The position numbers and the translations under genes are program-made. 64,000 bases of DNA from Cryptomeria japonica (Eukaryota > Streptophyta > Pinopsida > Cupressales > Cupressaceae), in NCBI RefSeq assembly GCF_030272615.1, contig NC_081405.1:24071772-24135771 (forward strand), in the 5' to 3' direction. Shown piece after piece: positions 22,042 through 34,450 of the stretch. Under the pieces are notes generated by a model that saw only the letters and a list, made by a program, of their open reading frames with translations, was not told the origin of the DNA and did no database searches. Position 1 is the stretch's first letter. Each line of letters opens with the position of its first letter.

Positions 22042-24991
22042 AATCATTGATAGTGGTTGTTCACATCACATGACCAGTGATCGGAGCAAATTTCTTTCTC
22101 TGAAAGAATTTGATGGCAGAGTTGTAATATTTGACAATGACTCACCCTGCATGGTTAAAGGTAAGGGAACTATTTCTCTTAATGGAAAGAGTAGTGCAAA
22201 TGATGTCTACTGGGTTGAAGGTTTAAAGCATAATCTTTTGAGTGTCGCACAACTCAATGGCAAAGGATACCCATTGGAATTTAAAACTGCTATGTGCAAA
22301 ATCTATGACAACAAAGGTGAACTGATTGCAACTGGGAAGCAAACTAAAGGTAACTTGTTTCATCTTAATCCTAAAGTCAGCAACTATTTAATTGAAAAGA
22401 TAGATGATAGTTGGCTTTGGCATAGGATATTTTATCATATAAACTTTCAAGAGAAAATCTTTTTCAGCAGAACATTTGTTAGATTTGGTTCATACAAATC
22501 TTTGTGGACCAATAAGAACAAAAAGTATTCAAGGTGATAGATATTTTATGATCTTCACTGATGATTGCTCAAGGATGATGTGGGTCACATTGTTGAAGGA
22601 TAATACTGAAGCTTTTGGTAAGTTCAAGGCATTCAAGGCCTTAGCTGAGAAAGAGAGTGGTAAGAAGATAAATTGTCTGAGGATAGATCAAGGCGGTGAA
22701 TTTACTTCTGAGGAATTCACTACGTATTGTGAAGAAAATGGTATCAATCAAAATCTTTCTATACCGAGGACACCACAACAAAATGGTATCATAGAGAGAA
22801 ACAATTAGTCAGTTCTTGAAGCTGCTAGGACGATGTTGATACAAGGAGGTGTAGTGAAAACTTTCTGGAGAGAAGTTGTTAGCACGATTGTCTACACTAT
22901 AAACCGGATTCTGGTAACGAAAGGTAAGGACAAGACTCCTTATGAATATTGGTATGGTAGATCACCTGGTGTTAGTTATTTAAGAATATGTGGAAGCAAA
23001 TGTTTTATTAAGAGAGGTGATTACATTAGCAAATTTGAGGCTAAAAGTGATGAAGGTATATTTCTTGGCTATTCCACCAAGAGTAAGGCCTACAAGTGTT
23101 TTAACAACTGGACACAGATAATTATTGAGAGTGTTTATGTTCAAGTGGATGAAATTCCTGAACTCTCAGAGGAAACCAGTTCAGAGAAAAAGGATGAATA
23201 TCCTTGCATTTTGTTTTTGGAACCAAAAAATGTCAAATCTAAAACTGACAAAGAAAATACCGATGTACCAGTTCAACCAGAACAAATAAATTCAGAAGAA
23301 GATGATGATAATGAAGAAGTTGAACCTAAAGATAATGATCATGTTATTCCAAGATATGTTAGACTGAATCACAATCCTGAATAGATTATTGGGGATAGGA
23401 TGTTGGAGTAAAACCAGAAGAAGAATCAGAGAGAATTCTTGCATGATCTCCACTATTGAACCAAGAACTGCTAAGGAGGCATTTGGTGATGATCATTGGG
23501 TTAAAGATATGGAGGAGGAATTAGATCAAATTGAGAAGAACAACACATGGACCCTGGTACCCTGACCGGTAAATAAAAAATGTGATAGGAACTAAGTGGG
23601 TTTTTAGTAGCAAATTGAATGAAGATGGTGATGTAGTTCGCAACAAAGCTAGGTTGGTTTGCAAAGGTTATGCACAAGAGGAAGGAGAAGACTATGGTGA
23701 AACTTTTGCACTAGTGGCAAGACTGGAAGGTGTCAGAACTTTACTTGCATTTGCAACACAAGAAAATCAAGGTATAGTAGATGGATGTTAAGTCAATGTT
23801 TTTGAATGGGATACTTGAAGAAGAAATATACATTGAGCAGCTAGATGGTTATGCTCCGACTGATAAGAGAGACATGGTATGCAGATTGCATAAAGCTTTA
23901 TATGGATTAAAGTAGGCACCTAGAGCATGGTATGAAAGGCTTCATACACATCTGATGAAGATAGCCTTTCTAAGAACCAATGATGATAGTAACATATATC
24001 TCAAATCTAAAGGAGATAAAATACTAGTTGGTGAAGTATTTGTTGATGATATCATATTTGGAGGTAATGATTACATGAGCAATAGTTTTGCAGATGAAAC
24101 AAAAAATGAGTTTGAAATGTCTTTAGTGGGGGAAATAAAAAATTTCATAGGCTTGCAAATACAACAAATGAAGAATGATATTTTCATCACACAGTCTAAG
24201 TATATGAAAGAGGTCTTGAAGACATTTGGCATGAGTGATTGTAAACTAGTTGGGACACCTATGGTTACAAGTTGTAAGTTGTCTAAGGAAGATGAGTCCA
24301 AATCTGTTGATGAGAAGGAATGCAGGTCAATGATTGGAAAATTGCACTATGTTGTTTAGAGTAGACCAGACATAGCTCATGCAGTTGGCATAGTTGCTAG
24401 ATTCTAGAAGAATCCTAAGGAAACACATCTAATAGCAACCAAAAGAATTTTGAGATACTTGAAAGGTATTGTTGACTATGGGTTATGGTATCCAAATGGA
24501 GGAAATTGTGACTCAAAGGTGTACATAGATGCAGATTGGGCAGGAAATGTTGATGACCGGAAAAGCACAACCGGTGGAGCATTTTTATTAGAGGAAGACT
24601 TGTTTCATGGAGTAGTGAGAAGAAGAGTTGTACTTCACAATCTACTACTGAAGCTGAGTATGTTGCAGCTTACACGAATTGCACATAGGCTATATGGATG
24701 AGGCACATTTTGGAAGGTTTTAAGATGAAGATTTCAGAACCTATAAATATTTTATGTGATAATACAAGTGCCATAAATATTTCCAAGAACCTTGTTTTGC
24801 ACACACGAACCAAGCATATTGAATTGAAGTATCATATCTTGAGGGAAAAAGTTCAGAGTAAAGATGTGATCTTAGAGCATGTTTCTACCAAGGAGCAGCT
24901 TGCAGATATTTTTACTAAACCTCTGCCTAAGACTACTTTTGAGTATCTTAGAAGTCAGTTAGGGGTTGTCCCTCTTCATGAAGTCAGTTAA
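22042..24991 (+). pseudogene. pol: K2 pol: protease, integrase, RT, RNase H
   Basis: Protease motif IDSGCSHHMT at about 22049. Integrase starts near 22415 (LWHRIFYHINF) and includes DLVHTNLCGP, IDQGGEF and TPQQNGIIER in 22476-22808. RT runs from about 23440 (DMEEELDQIEKNNTW in another frame) through 23582-23791, with FVDDIIFGG near 24040 in the active-site position, both Asp present. RNase H is at 24450-24991 with IDADWAGN, DDRKSTTGG and the usual end EQLADIFTKPL. At least five frame changes and several stops, including TAG at 22807 and TAG near 24357, show it is dead. Confidence 0.88.
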
Positions 24992-25311
24992 GTATGATGT
25001 AGATTACATTAGTCCTGGAGCTACTTGCAGAATTTTACAGGAGGATTGGTTTAGAAGTGGATGTATTCTACAGGGGGAGCATCAAGTTGCAGATTGTTGA
25101 TGATGCATGGTGAAATTTGACATTACATGTTTTACTTTCAATTTGGAATTGTTGTCAAATGGGGAGAAGAATTATGTGATTATGAGAAGGAGAACCAGTG
25201 ACAAGCTGAAGACATAGAGAGCATGGTGAATCCTTCGTAATGTAAACCAGGATTCCTATTCACAATCACACAGCAATCAATGGTATTGATATTTGTATTG
25301 CCATCAATGCC
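24992..25311 (+). other. K2 3' untranslated region
   Basis: About 320 bases between the pol stop and the purine tract. No coding signal. It includes CAGGGGGAGCATCA near 25071, a second purine run close to the true tract in sequence. Confidence 0.6.
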
Positions 25312-25323
25312 AAAGGGGGAGAT
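25312..25323 (+). other. Polypurine tract of K2
   Basis: AAAGGGGGAGAT directly before the 3' LTR. The same tract precedes the 3' LTRs of K3, B and C. Confidence 0.85.
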
Positions 25324-26685
25324 TGTTGGCATTTGCATGAAGATTGAATTAATAATATGTTATGTTGTCATTGTGTCAATAAACTGGTAATGATATTATT
25401 GTAATATTGTTACTGTAAGTGGTAGCAAGAATTTATGGAGTGAAGCGATAACCGGTGTAAACCTTATCTATTGTTGTAACCGGTAAACCCTACCTGTTGT
25501 TTTTTATAAAACCTAACCGATTAAGTTTTGTGAATTGGTTATATTGGTTTATGATCTGATGATGAGCGGTAATGATGATGACACACATGATTATTGTATG
25601 AAGACAATTCCAAGAGATTTTGGTGAGTTGTTGTAACGGTTTTTATCTAAAGAATGAGAAAATGTATTGTATCTAATGCAAAGCGCTTGATGAGTTACTA
25701 AGTTCAATGAAGTGGTGATCAAGGAGCGATCAAGGTTTTCTTAATTGTGTAGAGATTGCTATGCTATCCAATGGTCATACTTGAACTGAATTTCTTTATA
25801 ATCTCGATGAGAGTTAGGTTTTTGTCATGTTACTGACCTAATTGATTTGTATTTAAGGTCGATGAATTTGTTTAGTTTTATAGAGTTGGCAAAGAGATAG
25901 ACACAATTCAGTTGAGTGTGTGGTTGTCGAACCAGATGATGTATCTGCAGTTTGAGTAAAGGCAGATAGGAGCATGAAATGGATCTGATCAAGCAAGTGT
26001 AGTGCTATTCAGACGGATCAACAAACTCATGTTGTTTTCTAACAATTATAGCAGAATTGAAATCCCCTAACCGGGTAAGCTCTAACAAGCTTGGTGCTTT
26101 TCAAATCCTCTAACAAAGTGGTCCATTAGATTGGATTTTCAAATCCTCTACCAAGGTTACTCCTTAGAGGGTATTTCTTCTAACAAGGCATTTGTAGTCA
26201 ATCCCTTAACCGAGTGATTCCTAACAGGATCAGTTCTTAATAGGACTTTTTGTAAAGCTTTAATAGGCTAGGCTCCTAACAGGGTGAACTTCAAAAGAGT
26301 TTAGATAGTTATCTTGTGAGTCCCATCTCACCGTGGTTTTTACCTATTTTGGGTTTCCACGTCAAAAATATTTGTGTCAAGTGGTGAATGTTACTGTGGT
26401 TAAGTTTTCATGGTTGATTTACTTAACTAATTAACTATTCTGATAAGTCATGATAACCAGAAGCATTGAGATATGAAGAAGTTGTTTACTGTTAATTTGT
26501 TGTAACAGACAACCGGTTGATCTTATGAGTTCTTATCTTGATAGAGGTATTAGATTGTTAGTTCTATGTTTACTTTGAGAGATTGATTTTTTATTGGTGA
26601 AGTTTATATCAGTTTTTCTATCTATTGATTCACCCCCCTCCCTCTCAGTAGTTGATTAGATACTTATTCTTTCATCATACCATCA
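25324..26685 (+). repeat. 3' LTR of K2
   Basis: TGTTGGCATTTGC to ATACCATCA, 1,362 bp, matching 19591-20929 with scattered substitutions. Followed by the target duplication CAATA. Confidence 0.9.
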
Positions 26686-26690
26686 CAATA

Positions 26691-28710
26691 GTCTAATTAG
26701 GGTCAAATGTAATGCATAAGTCCTTAGGAGGTTTGTTTTTATCAATAAGGTTCACCACATTATTAGAATCAAGGCCAACATCATTAGGAGAGAAGGCAAG
26801 ACGATACGTCTCAATCACATTAGTGGAATGGGAAGGTAAAGGATCAGTGAAAATTTGAAGGTTTTGATTAGGAGGAGCTATGAATTTGTTTCCTTTATCA
26901 TTCAAACCAACCAGAGATATGGTATTGTTAGTAATCAAGTCTTGAATCTTACTTCTCAAGGAATAATACTTTTCAATGTCATGATCGGGTTGACGATGGT
27001 ATTGGCAAAAGGCTTTGGCATCATAAGAAGGTGGTAAAGGCTATCAATTGGTTTAATAGGGGTAAGTTTCAACACATTCCTTTGTAACAATTGTGACATA
27101 ATACTATGCAAAGATTCATTAAGAGGAGTGAATTCTTTTCTAAATTATTTGGCCAAAGGAGGCACACCTATTGTTGCGACTGCTACTTGAGTGTTTTTGT
27201 TATCATTGAACTTGATGAATCCCTTATTCAGTTTGAACTTCACAAAAGGTTGTTGAGCACTTTCACTTTTATCATGCGGAGCCATTGAAGATGATTGTTC
27301 CAATTGAATCATTCTAAGTTGATAATTGTGAAGTACTACACACAACTGCATAAAGGAAGTAAACTCAAAAAAGAGAAGTTTATCCCTAATATCTTTTTGC
27401 AAATTAGAAATGAAAATTCTTTGAATATCTTGATCAAGCACAAGAAAAGAAATTTGAGAATACAAATGCTTATATCTACTAATAAAATGAGTCACTTTTT
27501 CATTAACACCTTGTTTACAATGCATCAAATCAATCAAAGTGATCTTAGGACCAATATTATTGTGAAATTGTTGAATAAAAGCATTAGCCAATTTTTTAAA
27601 ACAAGTAATAAATAAGGAGGCAAAGAACAATACCATTGCAAAGCTTTATCCCTTAGTGTTCTAGTAGACAATTTAGCCAACAATCTTTGATCATGAGCAA
27701 AATTACTACACAAAGTTTGAAATATTTTCGCATGAGTCAAGGGATCACATTTTCCATTATAAAGTTCCAATTGAGTGACTTCTACATGTTTAGGAGGGAC
27801 AACTCAAACAATGTCATTGGATAATGGGCTCTCTACATCAAATGTGGGCACATTATACTTAGATTGATTCATGGAAGCTATTTGTTGTTGTAAAGAAGAT
27901 ATTGTTTGTGCTAGACTATTGATGGTAGCTTCGATACAAGGATTGAAATTGGACATGTTGGATTGAGGAGGGGTAACATTATTTAATGAAGGAAGGGGTT
28001 GAGAATAAGGAGGTATATTTTTATATGAAGGTGGGGGTTGAGAATAAGGAGGTGGGACACTATGATAGGTGGGTATGGGAGATGATTGGGTAACAAATGG
28101 AAGACACATAGTAGGAGGGATGAAGGAATTATGATTAGAGGATTTTTCCCCTTGACTAATACTTGTAGGTATGAAATTTTGTGTAGAGGTAGCCATTGAT
28201 ATTAGATGTAAAGGTGGGAACACTAGCCATAGGGGTAGTCAAAATAATGGAATGATTAACTTGACTAGGAGGTTGTGTATAAACAAGGAATTTAGCACAA
28301 CTCTTCATGGGCATAATATTAGTATCAACAATATGAGAAATACCACTCAAGACATCAACACTAAGTTTATCACTTTGAACCATTCTTTTTAATCCTTCAA
28401 TCAATGGGAGAGCTTCAATTTTTGGGTATTGTTGACTCATGCATTGTTGAAGATTTTTAAATTGATTATCAATCTTCTCCAATTGGTCAACAAAAACCCT
28501 ACTTAGCGATTCATCCACATCATGAGAATTATGAAAAGAATGAGGATAAACAGGGACATTTGTAGGATTGGAAGAACCGCCAACATCCTCATGAAATAAG
28601 TTATCCAAATTAGGCTCCATCTCCTCAGCAATTAAATCTTGGGAAGCCTTAATTCTACAATTTTTTCTCACTAGGATATTGTAGGCTGGACTAATAGTAG
28701 TAAAACTCAT
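26691..28710 (-). pseudogene. gag: M1 gag
   Basis: Minus-strand gypsy gag. It starts MSFTTISPAYN at 28710, has a Pro/Ser/Tyr-rich linker (27804-28223) and a capsid domain at 27770-27145: GKCDPLTHAKIFQTLC, DKALQWYCSLPP, LANAFIQQFHNNIGPKITL, KVTHFISRYKHLYSQI. Frame changes near 28200 and 27630 and a stop cluster below 27140 break it. It is the same class as the gag of M2. The K2 insertion cuts off the end. Confidence 0.8.
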
Positions 28711-29603
28711 GAACTAAGGGAGGGAAATTTGAAATTTGAATCTAATTTCGAAATTTGCAAAAAATTGAATAATGCAAAATTTTAGAAAATTGATTATTCA
28801 AATAAATAAGGAAATTGATTTAAAAAAAGGATTATTTATGTAATAAGACCAAGGTAAGGCGGGTTGGGCACTAGGTTGGGTCGGAGGGATACCACTAGTG
28901 CAACAAACAAAAAAAACCTCTTAATTCAAATTTAAAATTACCCACTAGGAGATAGAAATTTAAATTTAAGGCTTTGTAAAGAGAACCATTTAATTTTAAA
29001 ATTATCCAAAAATAAATTTAAAATTAGGGTCTTGTAAAAAGAAGCTCTTAATTCTAAACTAAAGTGAACTTTGATGAAAATTAGGTCTCTTTTAATTAAC
29101 ACTTAATTTTAAAATTTAAATTTGAAATTGTCCACAAGAATTTAAAATTTAAAATTAGGGCCTTGTAAAATAACATCTTAATTTTAAAATTTAAATTTGA
29201 AATTAGATCTAATGTTGAAATTTTGATTTGAAACAAATTTGAAATGGGAAATTCAAAACTTAAACAACCCACAAGCTCAATTTTTAAAATGTAAAAATTA
29301 AGGTTTTGAAAATGAACCACTTAATTTTAAAATTTGAATTTGAAATTTTGGCTTGTAAGTGAAATTTTGAATTTGGAAATTTGAAAGACACTCGGATCTA
29401 AAATAATTAATCCAAATTAAACAAATCACAAGATTAGTTTTAAATTTAAAAATTAGGGTTTTAGTGAAATTAACCTCTAAATTTTTTAAAATTCACTTGG
29501 AAATTAAACTTGCAAAATGAAAACTTGAATTTTAAATTGCATAAACACTCATATCTGAGAACAAAAATTAGAATTAAAGTTGTAGCATGTTGGGTTCACC
29601 AAA
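28711..29603 (-). other. M1 leader with degenerate tandem repeats and primer site
   Basis: Very AT-rich stretch with four or five diverged copies of a unit containing AAATTAGGGTTTTGTAAA and TTAATTTTAAAATTTAAATT (clear near 28975, 29025, 29152, 29296 and 29448). At 29585-29601 the minus strand reads TGGTGAACCCAACATGC, a candidate primer-binding site next to the LTR. No gene; the minus-strand frame at 29096-29320 is repeat-derived. Confidence 0.6.
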
Positions 29604-30787
29604 ATATAGTGGTGAAAAATTATGGTTTTCACCATAGAAGGATAAAAAGCCACTAATTTACCATTACATTCAAAAGAGGAAAGGGAATCAACTAGATTCA
29701 GTCATAAATCAAACAAGGACTGAATATTGAATGGATTTGGGGTGATTATGTGATAGTGTTGTTCCTCTTTTGTAAATTGAATTGTTGAAAGTAGGTAAAG
29801 TGTTGAAAAATGAAGGAAAATTTGAGAAAACAATGAGCTACGGATGCGAGATTTTTGCATGCACCTAGATCTGAGCAATGTAAGCCGAGTCAGATTTGAT
29901 CCACAAAAAAACTCTAGAAATGTTAGGACCGTGGTGGCAATTGCCCTGGTCCTCCACACTTTTCACACACCAAAGGGGGATTGATTCGTCTCTGTAAATA
30001 AAGTTATTCTAGGAAGTATAACTCCATACCTATTTCCTACATACAAAAAGAGGAGAAATACGTTGAGAATAGGGGCTTGCCTGAGGTCAAACCTTGGTTT
30101 TAGAATTAACCATGAAATAAAAATAAAAATAAAAATAATTGAAATGACTGTAATGGAAGATTCTCCTTTTGAGGGAGATGATGAATTATAACTGAAAATT
30201 AAATGATGATACCTCCTTGTGAAGTTTTACTTGTCTCCACACGGAATTAGGGCTTGACAGAGTCTTCAACAAAATAGGATGAATAATGTCATCTTCAATT
30301 CTTGAATCTTGTTTTTTTGTTGCTCCAAGCCTTGAAGGAAGACTGATTAATGCTTAAACGCTTGAATTCTTGATTGCTTGATGTCGTATGTGTGCTCTTT
30401 CTAATTGATGGATGGAAAATGAGAGGGGAAATCCTCCTTTTATACTTGTCTGTCGGGAAAACTGATTAATTTTCCGACAATAGCCAATGCGGAAAGGGGG
30501 ATCCCACTTAAATTTAAAATAGTAAAATTGGTTTGAGGGGGCCCAAAAATGAGGGGGGCCATGGCATGGCACCATGGTCCTAATGAGGACTAGGGTGCCA
30601 CGCCTTGGTCATACCTTATTTTTTAGGTCAAGATCATGTGCAAAATGGGTGAAAAATGCAAAAAAGGGGTGCAATATGAAAGGGGCACGATCATAATCAG
30701 GTCCCAATAGGCCAAGGGGCACAAAAACTAAGGTGAGGACCTAAATGCAGCCAAAACTACAAAGGTCTACAATTTTAGGATGCTACA
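29604..30787 (-). repeat. 5' LTR of M1
   Basis: On the minus strand it starts TGTAGCATCCTAAAATTG at 30787 and ends near 29604, just before the primer site. The left limit is uncertain by a few bases. The right edge is sharp because M2 RT coding sequence stops there. Confidence 0.65.
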
Positions 30788-31220
30788 CTATCTTAATCTG
30801 ATTGTATCCAAAGAATCCATCCATAAGTGATAACATTGCATGGTCGACAGTGAGATAAATGATTAAATCAATGTTTGGCAATGGGAAGTCATCCTTGGGA
30901 CAAGCCTTGTTAATGTCTCTAAAATTGGTGCATATTCTTGTGTTACCATCCGGTTTGTTGAAAAGTACAACATTGGAAATCCATTCAGGGTAATTAATTG
31001 GTCTAATGAAGCCAACATCCAATAAATTTTCAAGCTCAACCTTCACTGGTAATGCCACCGATGGATGCATCTTATGCAATTTCTGTTTGACTGGTTTGGC
31101 ATCTGGAGTGATTGTCAAGTGATGCATAACCAAGTCAGTATCAAGCCTAGGCATATCTGCATATGACCATGCAAAATTTATCTCTCTATGTGAAGAACTT
31201 TGTGAACTTTCGTCACTCAA
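30788..31220 (-). pseudogene. pol: M2 reverse transcriptase, N-terminal half
   Basis: Minus-strand gypsy RT: HHLTITPDAKPVKQKL, SNVVLFNKPDGNTRICTNF, DINKACPKDDFPLPNIDLI and MDGFFGYNQIKI are in the usual order. It stops at the M1 LTR before the YxDD region, so the catalytic half is displaced to the left of the window. Open for 145 codons. Confidence 0.85.
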
Positions 31221-32810
31221 TTTTTGTCAATGAGTGTGCAAGAAAGATGTTACGTGGCACCTCTTTTGTCCCATGTTTGTTTTGATGGTTTCTTCGATCA
31301 ATATAAACTACTTTTCCTAATATAATGTCATAGGGAGAGTGTCAAACCTTCCATCCCCGGGTTCCTCAAAGAGGTTTTCACCATCAGATGCGTCCTTTAT
31401 TTTTAATTTTTTGGGGTCAGAAAGTGCCACAATGTGGTTTTCACTAAAAGACCCATTATTTGTTTTTGTTTTAATATTTTTGCAACTGGAAGGTTTGGCA
31501 CCCTCTTTGAAGTATGCCACGTTGTTGTTTTCAATGGTGTATCCTACTTTGTGATCCCCAAGAGAGAGATCATCTCTTATGCCAAGGTAATCAATGAAGG
31601 GATCATCATTTTGGAATATGTCACCTTGTGGAGGCCCTTGTTGGTCCCAGTCAATATGTTGTGGGAGGACGATGGGAAGGCCATCAATATGTTCAAACTC
31701 GACAGGTGTAAGGGTAAAGACACAAGAATATTTAGGTATGTCAATAAGGTCATCGAGGTCATCACCGATACTCTCCTCATTAATATTGATTGTGAATGAA
31801 TCTAAATCAACATCACTGGAAGGACACTCAACAACGAGAGTTCTCACTTTTTGTGGTTTTCGCCTAGAGCCTTGAGATGTAGAAGTTTTGAGATCCCAAA
31901 AAGTATTTATCCATGCTTCACCACTATCTTGTTTTTCTTGAGATGTAGAACTAGATGATGCTGCTTGACCAACTCTAAATATCTCTCTAATTTTTTCTTC
32001 CTCAATGGGTTCACCAGGTTCTCTAAAATTTTATGCAATCTCATAATCACTAGATGATTTGTCAGAATCCCATTCCCATTCATTTAAATCTATATAATAG
32101 CATCTCTCTTGTTGTTGGTCATTAGTGGAAGTGGGATAAGCTATTTGCAATGTTTCTTGGGAATCAAGACCATGTAATCTCAATGGGTAAAGCCAATTCC
32201 TTTTGTTCATTGTTTCTTTGGTACTAATTCGCATTGCAATGGTTCCACAATACCTTTATTTTGTAGGCCAAGAGGACCTTTTCCATCCATTTTTTGTATA
32301 AACTTGAAGCCTTTTCATAGTTTTCAACTGGTTTTGTGATGTGGTCTTGATTAGGTTGTTCTTTTGGTTCCTTATAAAGCATCGTGTTGATATCTTCTTC
32401 TTCTATTTCACCCCATCTCTTGAAAGTAGTGGGATCCCATTTTATGATGAGTGTTGATGTCTATCTTGATTAATGTGGTCTACCATAATTTTTAGGAGAG
32501 TCCATTAATTTCCTTAGATACATGGTTTGATTCAAGTTGTATTCTCCCATGCCTTTGTCCTTGAATTTTCCTTTAAGCTATGCTTGCTTTTATGAGGAGG
32601 CTTTTAATGATTCTAGATCAATGTATGTTGAAGATGGACTAGCCCCTCCATTGATTGGGACTATTATTTTAGGTCTTGGTTGAAGATTGTTGCAATATAT
32701 GTTATGTATGGATTTGGATCACCTTTAACTGTGATTTTGGTTCCATTGTATGGACACTTAATGCATTAGTGATAAGTAGAAGGCACTACTCTCATTTCAT
32801 GTATTCATGG
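31221..32810 (-). pseudogene. M2 protease-RT spacer
   Basis: Stop-broken minus-strand coding remnant. 31317-31847 encodes an acidic segment (ESIGDDLDDLIDIP) and 32031-32234 another (YYIDLNEWEWDSDKS); near 32700-32760 a segment reads KITVKGDPNP. Such acidic linkers join protease and RT in this gypsy class. No separate domain is recognised. The plus-strand frames here (31339-31875) are shadows. Confidence 0.6.
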
Positions 32811-33311
32811 TCATCCCAAAAGTATATTGTATGTGAGATTAATATCAAGGACTTGGAAAACCACATCCTTTGTTACTGGCCCAACTCTTAGAGGTAAAGT
32901 GGTTGTTCCTTTTGAGGGGTGTTCTTCATAATCATATGCCATTATGGTGATCTTCTTTCTAGAATCCACAAGTTTTTTAGAGTATCCCAATTGTATGATA
33001 GCTTTCAATGTACAAATATTAATGCCTACTCCATCAATAAAGACTTATTTTATATGATGTTTATGGAAGAAAGATTCAATGTGAATTGGTGCATTGTGTG
33101 GTTGTTGTGAAGATCTGTCATATTCTTGAATGAATGTAAGGTAGTGGGGGGTAGAAAGGTGTCCCACCATGGCTTGAAACTGGTCCATGTTTAGATCTAT
33201 AGGAATGAATGTCTCTCTCAAGATTTTCTCCACAATAACCTTATGTGAGTGTGAAATGTAAAAAAGCTCAAGGATCAAAATAAGGATGAGTGTATTTCCT
33301 AATTTGTCTAC
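32811..33311 (-). pseudogene. M2 protease region
   Basis: Minus-strand piece with AMVGHLSTPHYLTF and HIESFFHKHHIK at 33170-33045 upstream of the active-site position, and KITIMAYDYEEH, LPLRVGPVTKDVVFQVLDI and LTYNILLG at 33008-32811, which is the C-terminal half of the protease domain. The active-site DSGA-like motif is not readable, lost at a frame break near 33040. The right edge is the target duplication TCTAC at 33307-33311. Confidence 0.7.
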
Positions 33312-34420
33312 TATTAGGATCCAATAACACTCAAATGGGGGGTGAATCAATGTTCTACCAGAATGGAGAAATTTAACCTTATTAACACAACAACTCAGTA
33401 ACTGATAAACATAAAAGCATATAACAATAAGAAATAATGCAACCACAAATATGAACACCATAACACCATATATTTAGACATGGAAAACCTCAAAGAGGAA
33501 AAACCATGGTGGGATTGGAGACCCACAATATCTATCCATTGATCATATGAATAAATATTACAATAAGGGGACTGCACATGCAAGAAGGCCAACAACCTAG
33601 AGCACACTGCTCATCACAAAAGGAGTCTCACTAACTAAAGAAAACATCAGAGTACAATCTGGAATGAAGATTGAACTACAACTATAGCATCTCCTATGCC
33701 TAAGTACAGTTCTAGTTAAGCTCAATACTGAAAGTCTTAAACCTCTTCCACAAACCCAATTTGATCACCTATGATCGACCAAAACCTCTACATATGCTTA
33801 CAACTTTATTCGCACACAGATAATCCCATAACCTTCATCCCATGATCTACAAAGAGATCTTTAATCATATTTATACCAACTTGAGACCTAAACAATTAGG
33901 TTGGCCACCTAAAAGATAATAAAATAAATATGTTACATAATCCCACAAACCAATGATAAACCAAGTCAGCCTAAGATCAAAACAATATAATCCAATCAAT
34001 AAATTCAACCGGTAACGCATTAGGATCATCCACCAACATGTTACATAAACCGGTCCATAACCTAATAGAATAAGACCAAACCCAAAATAGGTCGCCATAA
34101 ACCAAATCTGACACCACCGATCATCAGGAACACAAACAAGATAACCAACAGCGTCCCAAAAACTATCTAGAAGCCACACCAACACCACTTATCAAATGCA
34201 TCAAAAGATCTCCAACAAAGCTCTGTCGGTAAAACCCTTACTGGTGACCAAAAGGCTTACTAGAACAATGATAGCATCTAGATCATCAAATCCCAAACCA
34301 ACTAATCATGATACACATGAGTGACAGATCCAAACAAATTCCACAAACCAAAGCATAACGAAGCATATCAAATCAATATCATAATCCAACCAGTCTACAG
34401 GGACCTATCGAAAACCGGTA
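33312..34420 (-). repeat. 3' LTR of C, left part
   Basis: Aligns with the C 5' LTR (60483 onward): both have the GGATCCAA-AACACT start, GGGGGTGAATCAATGTTCTA, and long shared stretches. TGTTGGGATCC of the 5' LTR reads TATTAGGATCC here. It ends at CCGGTA (34420), where an anomalous 30-base segment precedes K3. The frames in it are chance. Confidence 0.78.
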
Positions 34421-34450
34421 TTGTTGGCATTATAACAGACAAGGGGAGAT
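34421..34450 (+). other. Anomalous 30-base junction left of K3
   Basis: Reads TTGTTGGCATT, then ATAACAGAC, then AAGGGGAGAT before the K3 5' LTR. The first piece copies the LTR start and the last resembles the purine tract that should precede a 3' LTR. There is no target duplication here. It fits a recombination product, see findings. Confidence 0.6.

Larger units (their letters stand above)
19591..26685 (+). mobile_element. Copia element K2, complete with both LTRs
   Basis: A full Ty1/copia element of 7,095 bp: 5' LTR 19591-20929, Met-tRNA primer site, gag, protease, integrase, RT, RNase H, purine tract and 3' LTR 25324-26685. The target duplication CAATA is at 19586-19590 and 26686-26690. 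The target is the protease/gag interval of M1. The coding region is in several frames with multiple stops, so it is dead. Confidence 0.93.
19511..30787 (-). mobile_element. Gypsy element M1, minus strand, split by K2
   Basis: Right to left: LTR (29604-30787), primer site, repetitive leader, gag (28710-26691), copia K2 insertion (19591-26685), then a protease fragment (19511-19590). The rest lies beyond remnant A and G1, left of the window. M1 is inserted into the RT of M2, right after the GYNQIKI motif. The other LTR is not in view, so its target duplication cannot be checked. Confidence 0.75.

Noticed and set aside
31339-31875. Overlapping plus-strand frames of 71-121 codons
   Set aside because: Antisense shadows of the acidic protease-RT spacer of M2.
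33395-34188. Minus-strand frames in the C LTR (and 60567-61066)
   Set aside because: Chance frames in LTR sequence; no domain and not kept in the other copy over their full length.
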